Notes under the pieces: generated by a model
Told to the model about the DNA's origin: nothing
Databases searched by the model: none
Seen by the model: the letters and a program-made list of their open reading frames with translations, nothing else
Made by a program: the position numbers and the translations under genes
Source: Humulus lupulus
Taxonomy: Eukaryota > Streptophyta > Magnoliopsida > Rosales > Cannabaceae
Length of the DNA stretch: 64,000 nucleotides
Assembly (NCBI RefSeq): GCF_963169125.1
Contig: NC_084795.1
Location: 130,365,701-130,429,700 of the forward strand
Reading direction: 5' to 3'
Part shown: positions 11,113 to 21,974 of the stretch, one piece after another
How positions within the stretch are numbered: position 1 is the first letter of the stretch
Layout of the letters: every line of letters starts with the position of its first letter

Positions 11113-11619
11113 TCTCTTGTTGCCGTTGCTCAGCTTAACTATAAGTTGAACATCGAATTCCACTCGAGCATGTCCTATGCCTGAGAGTCGAAGAATCTTC
11201 AACTTAAGCTTACTGATGAGATCAAGGCTGCAAAGGCAAAGATGGAGGCTAAAGTTGAGCAGATTAAGGCCAAGACAGCCGAGCTCGAGAAGGTGAATGC
11301 CAGGCTCGTGGAGCTTGAGAGGATCAATGCCAAGCTTGAGAAGGAGAAAGCAACCATTTTCGAGATAATGTAGAGCGAAAAGGCTCATCTTCTCGCAAAG
11401 TTCAAGGAGAAGAAGGATCAGGCGATCGACCTGGCCATGTATAGGATCTGGGCCAGTAATGCCGATCTTGATACCAGCTTCCTAGGCTCTTTAGAGGAAG
11501 AACTCATGGCCAAATGGCAGGCTCGGCTCAGCTCGACGCGGAGGAGGCTTCTCGGGAGGAGGCAGAGAGGGCCAAGGAGGATGCTGAGAAGGCTAAGGAG
11601 GGCGTTCCTTCCTCCTAAA
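11113..11619 (+). CDS. Antisense gene exon 5 (coiled-coil tail, broken)
   Basis: The exon opens in phase after acceptor TTTATGTTTCAG. The translation is dominated by alternating E/K/A/L heptads (for example KAAKAKMEAKVEQIKAK), a long coiled coil. Two in-frame stops (near 11184 and 11371) and a frameshift near 11520 break it. The shifted frame ends EEAERAKEDAEKAKEG and then a stop at about 11619. A similar tail is seen at 36184-37235 in Tat-B. Confidence 0.6.
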
Positions 11620-12685
11620 TCTCGACTTGGGGCTGCGTCCCTTTGAACCTCTTATAATAGTTTTTAATCTTTTGTTTTTTATGCTTCTGGGGCTAAGACA
11701 ATTTATAGCTCGTGAAAGAGCTATTTCCTTATGATATTTATAATGTCATATTTGACTTTACTTTAATATTCTTGCTTTACATTTCTTAAGTTGAGATATT
11801 TCAAGCAATTTATATTAAAGTGTCCTTATGTCTGTTTATTCATACAAACACGTGGAGGATTTTAAGCTCGAGCTTCAATGCATTCATGCACAGTTTACCC
11901 GATCCGTATTCGATCTCGTTACTTATCAAGTCAGAACTTACTTTTACCATGCACTCAAAAGTACTTATATGGCGTGTAATGTAGGTGGTTTAGTTATATT
12001 CCGTTTTTCTAGTTACTTTTCCTCGTCCTCGGGTAGCTCCCCAAAGTTATGAGGTCGAAACTATCTTTTTGCGAGATACTCCAGCCTCGATCTCGACTTA
12101 ACTCGAAGTAGGTTTATTTATATTTCAACTTTTTGTCGATTAATTTTAGCTGGTTTGGTTCCAAACCTATTTAGGTCGTGTTGTTGGTTCGTAATCCATA
12201 CACAAATATTTTTGATCTAGTTATGTCTAGATCGCACATTTGGTTTTATCCAAATTATTTTGCCTCGCGCATTTGGTTATATCCAAACTATCTCAACTCA
12301 CGTATTTGGTTGTTTCCAAACACTTTTGTTTTTCATAATTTGGTTATGTCCAAATTATCTTAGCTCGCGTATTTGGTTATTTCCAAACACTTTTATTTTT
12401 TAATAATTTGGTTATATCCATACTATCTTAGCTCGCGTATTTGGTTAAATCCAAAACTTTTATTCTTTTCGTATATGATATTTTATTTTTTCAAGCTGAC
12501 GGTATATATACCACTAATGCCCCCTTAATATCCTATGAGTGTGACCATATGTTATTAAATCAAGAGAGTTTGCAAAAAATACAACATATTGGAACGAAAG
12601 CGAACTTTATTTAGAATTGAACAATTTATTAACAGAAGCGTAGTAAAGATAAACAAGCATGGTTACAAGTGACATTGTTCCTACA
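11620..12685. other. Spacer between the antisense gene and pol, with tandem repeats
   Basis: This is the convergent 3' region of the two opposing transcription units. It is AT-rich with no gene. It contains the palindromic tandem array at 12210-12472. No clear terminator or poly(A) signal stands out among many AATAAA-like words. Confidence 0.6.
12210..12472. repeat. Tandem array of short palindromes (TTTGG...CCAAA)
   Basis: About seven units of 33-35 bases, each holding a palindrome of the form TTTGGTTATATCCAAA. Two unit types alternate: one followed by CTATCTTAGCTCGCGTA-like text, the other by CACTTTTATTTTTTAATAA-like text. The higher-order period is therefore about 68 bases. It lies in the 3' untranslated region of gag-pol, where Ogre/Tat elements are known to carry variable tandem repeats. 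Confidence 0.85.
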
Positions 12686-15600
12686 CTATTGATAGTAAGG
12701 TCATAAATGTTCACCATTCCATGCTCGTGGTACCAAATCCTCGTTCAATCTTGACAATTTGTAGACGCCAGGTCGGATAACCGATTCAATCTGATAAGGT
12801 CCTTCCCAATTAGGCTCGAGCATGCCAGCAGCCGGGTCCCGTGTAGCCAAGAACACACTCCTTAGCACCAAATCTCCCAGACCGTATTTTATGTCTCGAA
12901 CCTTTTTAATGAAATACCGGGTAGCTCACTGTTGGTATGCAGCATTTTTTAGTTGAGCCTCGTCCCTTCTTTCTTTGACCAGGTCCAAACTTACTTCGAG
13001 CTGGGATTGGTTCGAGGCTTGGTCATAAGCGTGGCTACAAATGGTGGGTATTTCGACCTCAATTGGTAACATAGTCTCGCATCCATATGCCAAAGAAAAA
13101 GGCGTATAATATGTTGAAGTACGAGCTGTGGTCCGATAAGCCCATAAGTCCTCGGGTAGCTCCTCAGGCCATTTTCCCTTGGCTTCTTCCAATTTTTTCT
13201 TCATAGAGCTCTTCAAGGTTTTATTCACGGCTTCGACTTGGCCATTCACTTGGGGATGAGCCACAGAGGAGAAGCTCTTTATTATCCCATTTTTCTCACA
13301 AAAATTAGTAAACAGTTCACTATCGAACTGAGTATCGTTATCCGATACTATCTTCTTTGGCATTCCATATCGGCAGATTATATCTTTTACCACAAAGTCC
13401 AAGACTTTCTTTGAGGTAATTGTTGCTAGGGGTTCGGCCTCGGTCCATTTTGTAAAGTAATCTACTACGACTACAACGTATTTAACTTCGCCCTTGCCTG
13501 TTGGTAACGAGCCTATGAGATCAATTCCCTAGACCACAAAGGGCCATGGGGAGGTCATCATAGTTAGCTCGGAAGGTCGAGCTCGCGGGATTGTCGCGAA
13601 CGGTTGACACTTATCACACCCTTTGACGTAATCAAACGAGTCTACTTTGATAGTGGGCCAGAAGTATCCTTGGCGTATAATTTTCTTTGATAAGCTATGC
13701 CCCCCAGTGTGGTCCCCACTGAATCCTTCATGTATCTCTTCTAGGATCTTCTTGGCCTTAGGTGGAGTCATACATCGGAGCAGTGGCATAGAATATCCTC
13801 TCCGATATAGCCTTCCTTCCACAATAGTGTATCAGGGGACCTGATACATCAGTTTTCGAGCCTTGTTCCGTTCTGCTAGGAGAATGTCAGTTTCAAGGTA
13901 TTCAACTATTGGGGTCATCCAGGTTGGCTAGGACTCAATCATGCAAACATCCCCCTGTTCAGGTTCGCTTATATTGGGTGCCGACAGGTGCTCGACTGGT
14001 ATGACATTCAACTCGTCGACCTTGGTGGATGCGGCGAGCTTGGTTAGGGCGTCTGCGTTCGAGTTTTTCTCCCAGGGAACCAGCTCTATTGTGTAGAACT
14101 TGAAGTGTTCGAGAGCTGCTTTTGCTTTTTCCAAATATGCAGCCATTTTTGTCCCACGAGCCTGGTATTCCCCTAAAATTTGATTGACCACGAACTGCGA
14201 GTCACTGTAGCAATGTATCGCCTTGGCCTTGAGTTCCTTGGCTATTCAAAGTCCTGCCAGCAAAGCTTCGTATTCAACCTCATTATTGGATGCTTCGAAG
14301 TCGAATTTCAAGGCGGAGTGAAATTGGCTACCAGTCAGAGTGATCAATATGATTCCTGCCCCCGATCCATTTTCATTGGAAGACCCATCAACATAAAGTT
14401 TCCACAGTTCGTGGGCTGGGGTTATAACTTCGTCGTTAGTCAATCCAGTGCATTCCACTATGAAGTCTGCCAGGGCCTGTCCTCTGATGGTTGTCCTCGA
14501 ATGATAAGTAACCTCGAATTGTTAAAGCTCAACATCCCATTTTAATAATCGGCCCGAGGCTTCTAGCTTTGATAAGACTTGTCGTAGTGGTTGGTCAGTC
14601 AACACATGGATGGGGTATGCTTGAAAGTAAGGTCAGAGCTTTCGAGACGAGTGAATTAGGCTGAGAGCCAATTTCTCCATTAAGGGGTATCTCGATTCTA
14701 CCCCCAGTAACCTTTTTCTGACGTAATATACTGGCTCTTGCACCTTCTGGTCCTCTCAGACGAGCACGGTGCTGATGGCGTGTTCGGTTGTAGCGAGATA
14801 TAGATAAAAAATTTCTCCTGTGATAGGTTTCAACAAGATCGGAGGCTCCGTGAGATGCTTCTTGAGCTCCTGAAATGCTAGCTCGCATTCTTCTGACCAC
14901 TCAAACTTTTTGCCCCCTCTCAAAAGATTAAAAAATGGTAGACATCGGTCTGTATACTTTGAGATAAACCTACTTAATGCCGCCATCCGTCCAGTCAAAC
15001 TCTGGACATCTTTATGCTTTCGAGGTGAGGGCATGTGAATTAACGCCTAGATCTTGTCAGGATTAGCCTCTATTCCCTGTGCTTTTACGATGAAACTAAG
15101 GAACTTTCCCGACGATACTCCGAAGGAACATTTCTGGGGGTTGAGCTTCATGTTGTATTTCCGAAGCACGGCGAAGCATTCTTCGAGGTCGTCCACATGG
15201 TTATTGTTATGTTTAGATTTGACCAACATATCATCAACATAAACTTCCATGTTATTTCCTATCTGCTCAAAGCACATCATATTTACGAGCTGTTGGTATG
15301 TGGCTCTAGCATTCTTGAGCCCAAACGACATGACATTGTAGCAATACAGTCCTTTGTCTGTATCAAAACTCGTATGCTCATGGTCTGGGGATGCATGGAA
15401 ATTTTTTTATATCCAGAATAGGCATCCATGAACGACATAAGTCCATGCCCAACTGTGGATTCTACGAGCTGGTTGATCCGAGGTAGGGGAAGCAGTCCTT
15501 AGGACACGCTTTATTGAGGTCAGAGTAATCGATACAAGTTCACCATGTTCCATTAGGTTTCGGAACTAACACTGGGTTAGCGACCCAATCCAGGTAGAAG

Positions 15601-16520
15601 GCATCTCGTATGAATCAATTTTCCTTTAACCAGTCGACCTCTTCCTTCAAGGCTCTCTTCTTGTCGTCATCATCAAGGAGTCTTTGTTTTTGCTACTTCG
15701 GGGGGAAGCTTTTGTCAATATTAAGGGCGTGGCTTATCACATTCGGACTAATCCCTACCATGTCCGAATGTGACCACGCGAAAACATCCTAGTTCTTCTT
15801 CAAGAAGCAAATTAATTGCTATTTCGTTTCTTCCAGAAGGTTTTTTCCTACCTTCACTGTTTTCGGGGGGTCTGCTTCTTCGAGCTCTTCTAATGGCTCG
15901 AGATCAGCTCTTTCCTCTATTCTTGGATCAATTTCTTCGTCTATCTCGAAGACTGTCCCATCCTTATTCTGAATTATGACAAGTGTTTGTGCACTTGTGT
16001 GTTTCTTTCCTCTAACGGAAATGTTGTAACATTCCCTTCCCGTGAGCTGGTCTCCTTTCAGCGTCCCGATGCCACTAGAAGTCAGGAACTTGATGGCCAA
16101 GTGCCTAACAGACGATACTTCCCCCAGCCCTACCAGGGCGGGTCTCCCGAGCAGTACGTTGTAGGCCGATGGAAGATCCACTCCTACAAACTCCATCATC
16201 TTGGTTGTCGAGACTAGGAAGTCTCCCAAGGTCACGGGGAGTTTGATGGATCCCACACAGGCAATCTCTTCTCCTGAAAAACCATACAACGTCATTGCAC
16301 AGGCCTTTAGGTCACGAAGCGCGAGTCCCATCTTTTCTAAGGTGGCCTTATAAAGGATATTTACTGAGCATCCACTATCAATCAGGACTCTGTGTACCCT
16401 CTTATTCGCGAGCTAAAGGGTGATGACCAGCGAGTCGTTGTGAGCGAATTGTACATGAGATGCATCATCCTCAGTAAATGTTATGGGTTGAGATTCAACC
16501 CTTTCCTATTTTGGAGCTCT
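12686..16520 (-). pseudogene. pol: Tat-A pol polyprotein (protease, RT, RNase H, archaeal RNase H, integrase), degraded
   Basis: On the minus strand the order is protease (about 16500-15800, active site IDSGCSVN), reverse transcriptase (about 15790-15000, YVDDMLVKSK at about 15240), connection and classical RNase H (about 14990-14480), archaeal-type RNase H (14458-13930, YVDGSSNENGSGAG) and integrase (13850-12930) with a zinc-binding HHCC module, then D/N-rich core motifs (IVSDNDTQFDSE, NGQVEAVNKT). The natural end is reached at 12686 if one CGA-to-TGA change at 12701-12703 is discounted. Many other stops and frameshifts are present, for example after LLEETK, so it cannot encode a working polyprotein. 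It is colinear with the intact pol at 38740-42570. Confidence 0.9.
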
Positions 16521-16564
16521 AGGCTCGGGTTCGTAAGGAGACCCGTCACCTATTTTTAGCTCAT

Positions 16565-18889
16565 TCACATATCGTTTCTGGCGTTCCTGCCCAATCCTGC
16601 AATATGTGGTCCCCCCGAGATGGCTATGACATCTTCTCCATCAATTGGAGGGGGTCGTTCGTCCTCCCTTGCTCGGGAGTTGCTGTTCTGGGCAGGTGGT
16701 GCTGCTGTTGCCCTCTGCCTGGTAGAAGCCTGATTGGGGTTTTGATTTCTAACATATTGCCTGAAATATCCTCTCGAGATTAGTCCTTCGATCTCATATT
16801 TTAATTGCCTGCATTCATCAGTTGTATGTCCGATATCTCTATGGAATCTGCAATATTTCTTGGAGTCTCTTTTTGCTTTCTGGTTTCTCATGGGGTCCGG
16901 ACATCTGAAAGGGACATGGTTTTCATTAGCCAGGTAGATATTCTCCCGAGACTCATGGAGCTCGGTATACACTTTGTATACGGAGAAATATCTTTCCCCT
17001 TTCTTCTTCTTTCCCCCTTCTGCCTCGGGATTATTCCCTTCATTCTTCTTCCTTTTAGAAGGATTGTCCCCAGGGGGTTTTGAGGTCGTAGGATCCGCCG
17101 AGGTTGAAGCAGAGTTTGCATTTGTTGTTGTAGTTATGGGCTGAGAGGTCATATTCAATGCTGACCTCGCCTCTTCTACATCAACAAACCTCTGAGCTCG
17201 TCGATTTAACTCGGTTAAGGACCTTACGGGCTTCCTTTGCATGTCCTCCCAGAGAGGACTTCCAGGCTATACTCCGGCTCGAATAACCATTAAATGGCCA
17301 CTGTCATCTACGTCACGAGCTTGGGCGACTTCCAAATTAAACCTTGTTAGGTAACTTTTCAATGTTTCATTCGGCTGCTGTCGGACATTGGTCAAGGCAG
17401 ATGCCTCGGGCCTAATTCCGACCATGGCTTTAAATTGCTTTTTGAAATCTCTAGACAATAGATCCCAAGAAGCAATCGAATGTCTCTTATACTTCTCAAA
17501 ATAGTTTTTTACTGGCCCTGTGAGCGATGCTGGAAACAGCATGCATCTGAGCTCGTAACCCACATTACTCGCTCACATGATTGTATTGAACGTACTCAAA
17601 TGACTGTATGGATCGGAATTCCCATTAAATGGTGGGACATGAGGAATTCGAAATCCCTGAGGAAACGAGGTGCTGGAAATATGATGAGCGAAGGGCTCGA
17701 GTTCTTCGTCAAACTCTTCGTCCCGATCCCGACCTCATTCATTTTTTAAGAGCCTGAATGCTCTTTCTAGTTGTTCAATCATTTCTTAGACTAGATCCAC
17801 GGGGGGTCTGACTTGAAACTGGTTATCATTGATCACAACCCCAATTTCGCGCCTCCGCACAGGGTTCTTGTGTCCATTGAGATGATCCCTCAGATCTGGA
17901 TTTGAGGGGTTATCATTACTCCGATTATGGTTCAGGTGTTCTCGTAAATCTGGGTGATCCCTTCGATTCCCAGTATTTCTGCGTCCCAGGTCATACATAC
18001 TGACCGATCTAGTGTCTCCCAAGCCTTCACTAACATGGCTCGTTGCGCGGTTGTTTCGAGATGGGTTCCTTGCCGGTTTCCTTGTCTCAATAGTGTGAGA
18101 CCGAGACATTTGGCTTCTCATGGGTTGGGTACCTCTATGCTCCTTAGTGGTCTCCCCATTTCCTCGTCTCTGCCCAGATCGCCTTTCCCTATCATCCTGA
18201 ATCGGTTGTGTGTTTCTTCGAGTTGGTGAAGGATACATTATTGGCGATGGTGGGTGCCTTATGGGTGATGGTGGCTGCCATCCATTATGGGGCCTAGAAG
18301 GCCCCGAGGTTGCTTGAAGTGGTTCAGGAACGCTCCACGCGTTACCAGGATTTTGGGTTCGAGCCTCCGTGGGGGTTCGGTTATTCCCTACCTCGGCCGG
18401 TACCTCCGTAGTTGAATTGGCAGGAGCTCCAGCCCGGTTACTTCTCCGGGGCCTTGATGGAGCATGTTGTTTTTTTGGCGGCGGAGGTTGCTCCGTTCTT
18501 CGGGTGGCAGCGTTTTTGCGCGGTTTCCCACGAGGCCTGCGTGGTGGAACATGAACGTCCCATGGAGGCAGAGCTTAGGCCTCTGTCGGAGGTGGGGCCT
18601 GAGCCGTCTGTGCCTCAGCAACCAGTCTGGCCAGCTCCTCATTACGTTTCTTGGGCTCTGCCAACTGCTTTTGCAGTTGACGATTTTTGAGCACCACTAT
18701 TGGGACATATCATTCAGGATTATAATACATGTCCTCATCGTCCCAGGGGGCCGGTGGTCCTCGAGAGTTGGATGACCCACTCCTCTCATCAAGGTTCGAA
18801 TTCACCATAGGCTGCTTTCCAGGGCGTCGGGGGTAGTCAGCTTCATCTAAAATTTCCTCCTCAGGAACGTTGGGATCATTCGCTGCCAT
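16565..18889 (-). pseudogene. gag: Tat-A gag, degraded
   Basis: The first ATG (18889) follows the PBS by about 50 bases and opens MAANDPNVPEEEILDE. Acidic and Pro/Arg-rich N-terminal sequence leads to a retrotransposon gag core (17750-17270, with WDLLSRDFKKQFKAM, NETLKSYLTRFN and SPLWEDMQRKP) and a modified zinc knuckle (CRFHRDIGHTTDEC, about 16840-16800). Pol follows closely. At least four in-frame stops and several frame changes are present. Gag would form the particle and bind RNA. Confidence 0.85.
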
Positions 18890-18939
18890 TGTTGATTCAG
18901 GGAGGCTTTTTGACTAGACTCACACACGTACTGCTTAAT

Positions 18940-18958
18940 GCTCTCAATGAAAGCACCA
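18940..18958 (-). other. Primer-binding site of Tat-A copy 2
   Basis: The minus strand reads TGGTGCTTTCATTGAGAGC, three bases inside the 5' LTR. The identical 19 bases occupy the same place in Tat-B (45054-45072), so it is the shared PBS of both families. I could not name the matching tRNA with confidence. Confidence 0.85.
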
Positions 18959-18961
18959 AAC

Positions 18962-19790
18962 TGTTGACGCTATTTTTCGTCAACTTAAATAGTAGAGCAA
19001 TTAAACAAATGAAAAACGGAGCAAATGAATTTAAAGAGGAAGACAAGAAGGTTTTTATGTGGTTCAGTAGTTAATTCTGCCTAGTCCGCGAGTCTATGTT
19101 ATTAAGACTTGGATTTTTCTGGAAATTCTTCAGAGATGAATTCCCCAGAACTTTCTCTCCAGAAATCAAGAATCAGTCCCCTACAAGTGGTGATTCCTTC
19201 TCTATAAATAGAGAAGGATGATGCAGAATTCATTCCCACATATTTTGGGAAGATATTCTGTAAATTAATTGAAATAATGATATTAAATGCATTATCTCCT
19301 ATATACATGGAAACGTCCCATGAAGATCGGGAATGGATAACATATTAAATGACATCCCTTAAATATTGGGATTACACGACAATAAATATGTTCACATGTA
19401 ATGGGCTATCCCATGTGATTCATCAGGTCTTCAAGATCAGCGATTGGCATTGAGTCTGTCAGGACTTATGGATCAATCACGAACCTGCCACCCAACTTCA
19501 CGCTACGCTCGGGATAGGTAGGTACTGTCGAGGTTGTCATCCCTGAGCTTATACCTCCTGAGCTCGAACTATCTCACCTGTGGACACTCGGTAAATGATA
19601 TATTCAAGTGTCGTGCCATTTCCCATCGCGAGCTCAAAGAATATCCGAGGTTACACATCATCGAGGTCGTTGCTTTAATTCAGAGGGTTCTACGGCTAGA
19701 CCATATGATGTTTTCATACATTTCGAGCTCACACCTGATGAGCCCAGTTTTCAGAGTCATAATCTCTCATCTCGAAATCTGAGTGTAACA
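18962..19790 (-). repeat. 5' LTR of Tat-A copy 2 (829 bp)
   Basis: Its ends match the other LTR (7011-7836). It would drive gag-pol transcription leftwards. The TATA region is palindromic (19196-19217). Confidence 0.93.
19196..19217 (-). promoter_or_regulatory. Palindromic TATA region of the Tat-A 5' LTR
   Basis: Arms CCTTCTCTA and TAGAGAAGG are perfectly complementary around TAAA, so a TATA-like octamer (TATAAATA / TATTTATA) is read on either strand. The copy-1 LTR keeps a shorter version (3826-3843). Confidence 0.65.
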
Positions 19791-19795
19791 CAATA
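19791..19795. repeat. Target-site duplication, right copy (CAATA)
   Basis: This is the partner of 7006-7010; the host gag reading resumes directly after it. Confidence 0.95.
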
Positions 19796-20043
19796 TGTTG
19801 AGTTGAATTACTACTCTCAATCAGACTATAATTAGTTCATGACGCAATATTTTGATCCATCAATTGGAGATCTCATGAGAGCCTTGAATGCCAACAATCT
19901 CCAACTTTAATAGATGTCACAGTAGGCTTACATGACTCGTCCTTAACAACCTCCTATAGGAATGCCACAAGATCAGGAACAATCAATTTAAAATATTCTA
20001 AAAACCTTGATGGCTTCAAATATACAGACCCAAGTTATATTTT
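19791..20043 (+). pseudogene. Athila-like gag, middle piece
   Basis: Flanked by the Tat-A 5' LTR (with TSD CAATA at 19791-19795) and the copia 5' LTR. Translation gives VELNYYSQSDYN, then after stops an SIGDLMRALNANNLQ stretch and a KTLMASNIQTQV stretch, which continue the gag reading of the neighbouring pieces. Several stop codons are present. Confidence 0.45.
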
Positions 20044-21958
20044 TGTTAGGAGTGTGTCCTGAAAGCATGTAAAAGGCATTTGTGTTTTTCTGTGAATAAA
20101 TAAATACAATGGTTTATTATTATTGTTATATTTAGATTGTTAAATTATTGTTTGAATAATGTTGTAAATATCATAAAAATTCCATATTCATTATTGAGGA
20201 TGTGATCTTGTATTAGTACGAGAGAATTAAGAACACATGAATGAATAAAAATAGTCAACAACAACAAATTAAAGTTATGGAATTCTTTAATTGGAGTTGT
20301 AAGTACGATTTACTGAGTATCATAATGATACAAATAATCTAGATTTGAATTATTGATGTGGTAAGACATCTCGGTAAAGGTGCTTTGTATAATATGATTA
20401 TATATGACATGGACAGATATGAATTAAAGTCTTTTTCCAAAAACCATTTAACAATAAAGACTTGTAATTCATATCATAACTGATGATCATTTATAGATCA
20501 ACCTAAATCCTGAGTGTTCTTGAACTCATGTTCATGTTTATTAAATCTTTTGATTCATTCATTAAGGTCTCTTCATAGAATGAGGCTAATGACTTTTTTT
20601 TTTTGGAGATTTAATATCATGGATGGCTGGGAACATGTATCAACAATACAGAATCCAATCTTTCCTAACGGATCGTATATTAGTTCCCTTAAGGGTTAAT
20701 TCTGGAACTAAATGATTTTGAGCTCAATTCTATAATTAGAATATAGATTAATTATTCACTAGTGAATTAATGGTACTTAAGGAATAAAAAGTAAATTAGA
20801 AAGGTAAAATGGTAATTCTTCCATTCTAATTTATGAAATAATTAATTAGAGGGTTGAACTATTGTAAGATGGTTATATCAATGGACGACTTAAGATAAGA
20901 TTTCTGTAAAAGTATATCTATAACATAAAGAGTGCAATTTTGAATTTATAACGGAGAAATATTAGAATTAATAAATTAACTATTATAATTAAAGAGTTTA
21001 ATTATTTAGTTTCAATTTATTGGAGCTTAATGTTGGTCCCCGAAATGGCTCAAACAAACACTGACAAAGGTAAATACAAAAAATGGGCAAAAATGACTTA
21101 TTTGATAAGTAAAATATTTTTCTATGCATCAAACATAATTATTGTATAATTATGTGTAATTAATTAATTAAAAATTAATTAATTATTTGATTTAACAAAA
21201 ATATGATTAATTTTGAATTAATTTATTTTTGGGATTTTTGGTATTTAAATAATAATAAAAATTGAGAAAAATCACATGATATCCCTGGCATGTGATACAC
21301 GTGTAGCACAGTACACAGTCACTGTGCTACACGCATAAGAGACTCTGAGCAGTTTCTTGGTTCCACAATTTTAGTTATTTAAATATTAAATAAATAATGA
21401 GATATTGTGATATGATTAAAATATTATTATTTAAACAAAATTTGATAACTGATTAGTTATTTTCAAATTGTTTAAAATAACTAATATTTTATTTTTAATA
21501 TATTGGATATATTAAATATGAGATATCAGTTTTTCAGAACATAACTTTTCAGGGATAGAAAAATATCTTGAAATCTCTCTCAGAGAAAGAGAACAGTAAT
21601 ACAAACAAAAGTCACTGTTCTTCATAAAACCTAGGTCCAAATTTTATCAAATCTCATGTGTTGAGAACATCTTATAAATAGATTTTGCCTATTATTTTGT
21701 ATAGCGAGCCCACACGCGTTCTTTGTGTGCTGAGAACATTTTAGAAGATCGTGGTGTGAGATCTCAAGGATTTTTCCATACAAAAAGATAGTAGCAAGGA
21801 AGGACCTGAGGTAATTTTTCTATTCAAGTCTTTGATTCAATATATATATATATATATGCATGTGAAGAAGTAGATCTAGAAATCTTGTGGGATTAAATTA
21901 ACAATTTGATTGTTGTTCCGCTGCGTATAATCTCTGATTTGATCAATAAAAACCAACA
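20044..21958 (+). repeat. 5' LTR of the copia element (1915 bp)
   Basis: Begins TGTTAGGAGTGTGTCC and ends CAATAAAAACCAACA. It contains an (AT)n run near 21838-21857 that is shorter in the 3' LTR. It also carries about 160 bases (about 20181-20340) that are absent from the 3' LTR. Confidence 0.92.
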
Positions 21959-21960
21959 AA

Positions 21961-21974
21961 TGGTATAAGAGTCA
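21961..21974 (+). other. Copia primer-binding site (initiator tRNA-Met type)
   Basis: TGGTATAAGAGTCA, two bases after the 5' LTR, resembles the standard TGGTATCAGAGC site complementary to the 3' end of initiator tRNA-Met, with changes. Confidence 0.75.

Larger units (their letters stand above)
8147..11619 (+). pseudogene. Antisense spliced gene of Tat-A copy 2
   Basis: Inferred exons are 8207-8318 (leader or first exon), 8814-9750, 9832-10462, 10560-11038 and 11113-11619. Donors GTAAGTG (8319), GTAAGTA (9751) and GTAACTT (11039) and acceptors ending 8813, 10559 and 11112 are visible. Exon 3-4 and 4-5 junctions keep phase. The product has a charged N-terminal helix, the Transposase_28-like core (FFEAEHYW, WSQEHMKAG, LPLKSFFKDF), a DDRDHFYVWSWVDERVHRF block, a basic Pro-rich stretch and a coiled coil (11190-11420, repeated E/K/A/L heptads). 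Stops and frameshifts occur in exons 2, 3 and 5, and the exon 3 acceptor AG has become AA (9830-9831), so it is not functional. Confidence 0.72.
7011..19790 (-). mobile_element. Ty3/gypsy Tat-lineage retrotransposon, family Tat-A copy 2 (full length, degraded)
   Basis: A 12.8-kb element with both LTRs (7011-7836 and 18962-19790), a perfect 5-bp target duplication CAATA (7006-7010, 19791-19795), PBS, PPT, gag and pol on the minus strand, and an antisense gene on the + strand. LTRs differ at many sites by eye, roughly 5 percent or more, so the insertion is not recent. Gag, pol and the antisense gene all carry stops or frameshifts. It lies inside the gag of the Athila-like element. Tat membership rests on the second, archaeal-type RNase H and the antisense gene. 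Confidence 0.93.

Noticed and set aside
12210..12472. CRISPR-like array of short repeats
   Set aside because: Units are contiguous palindromic tandem repeats without unique spacers, in a plant retrotransposon.
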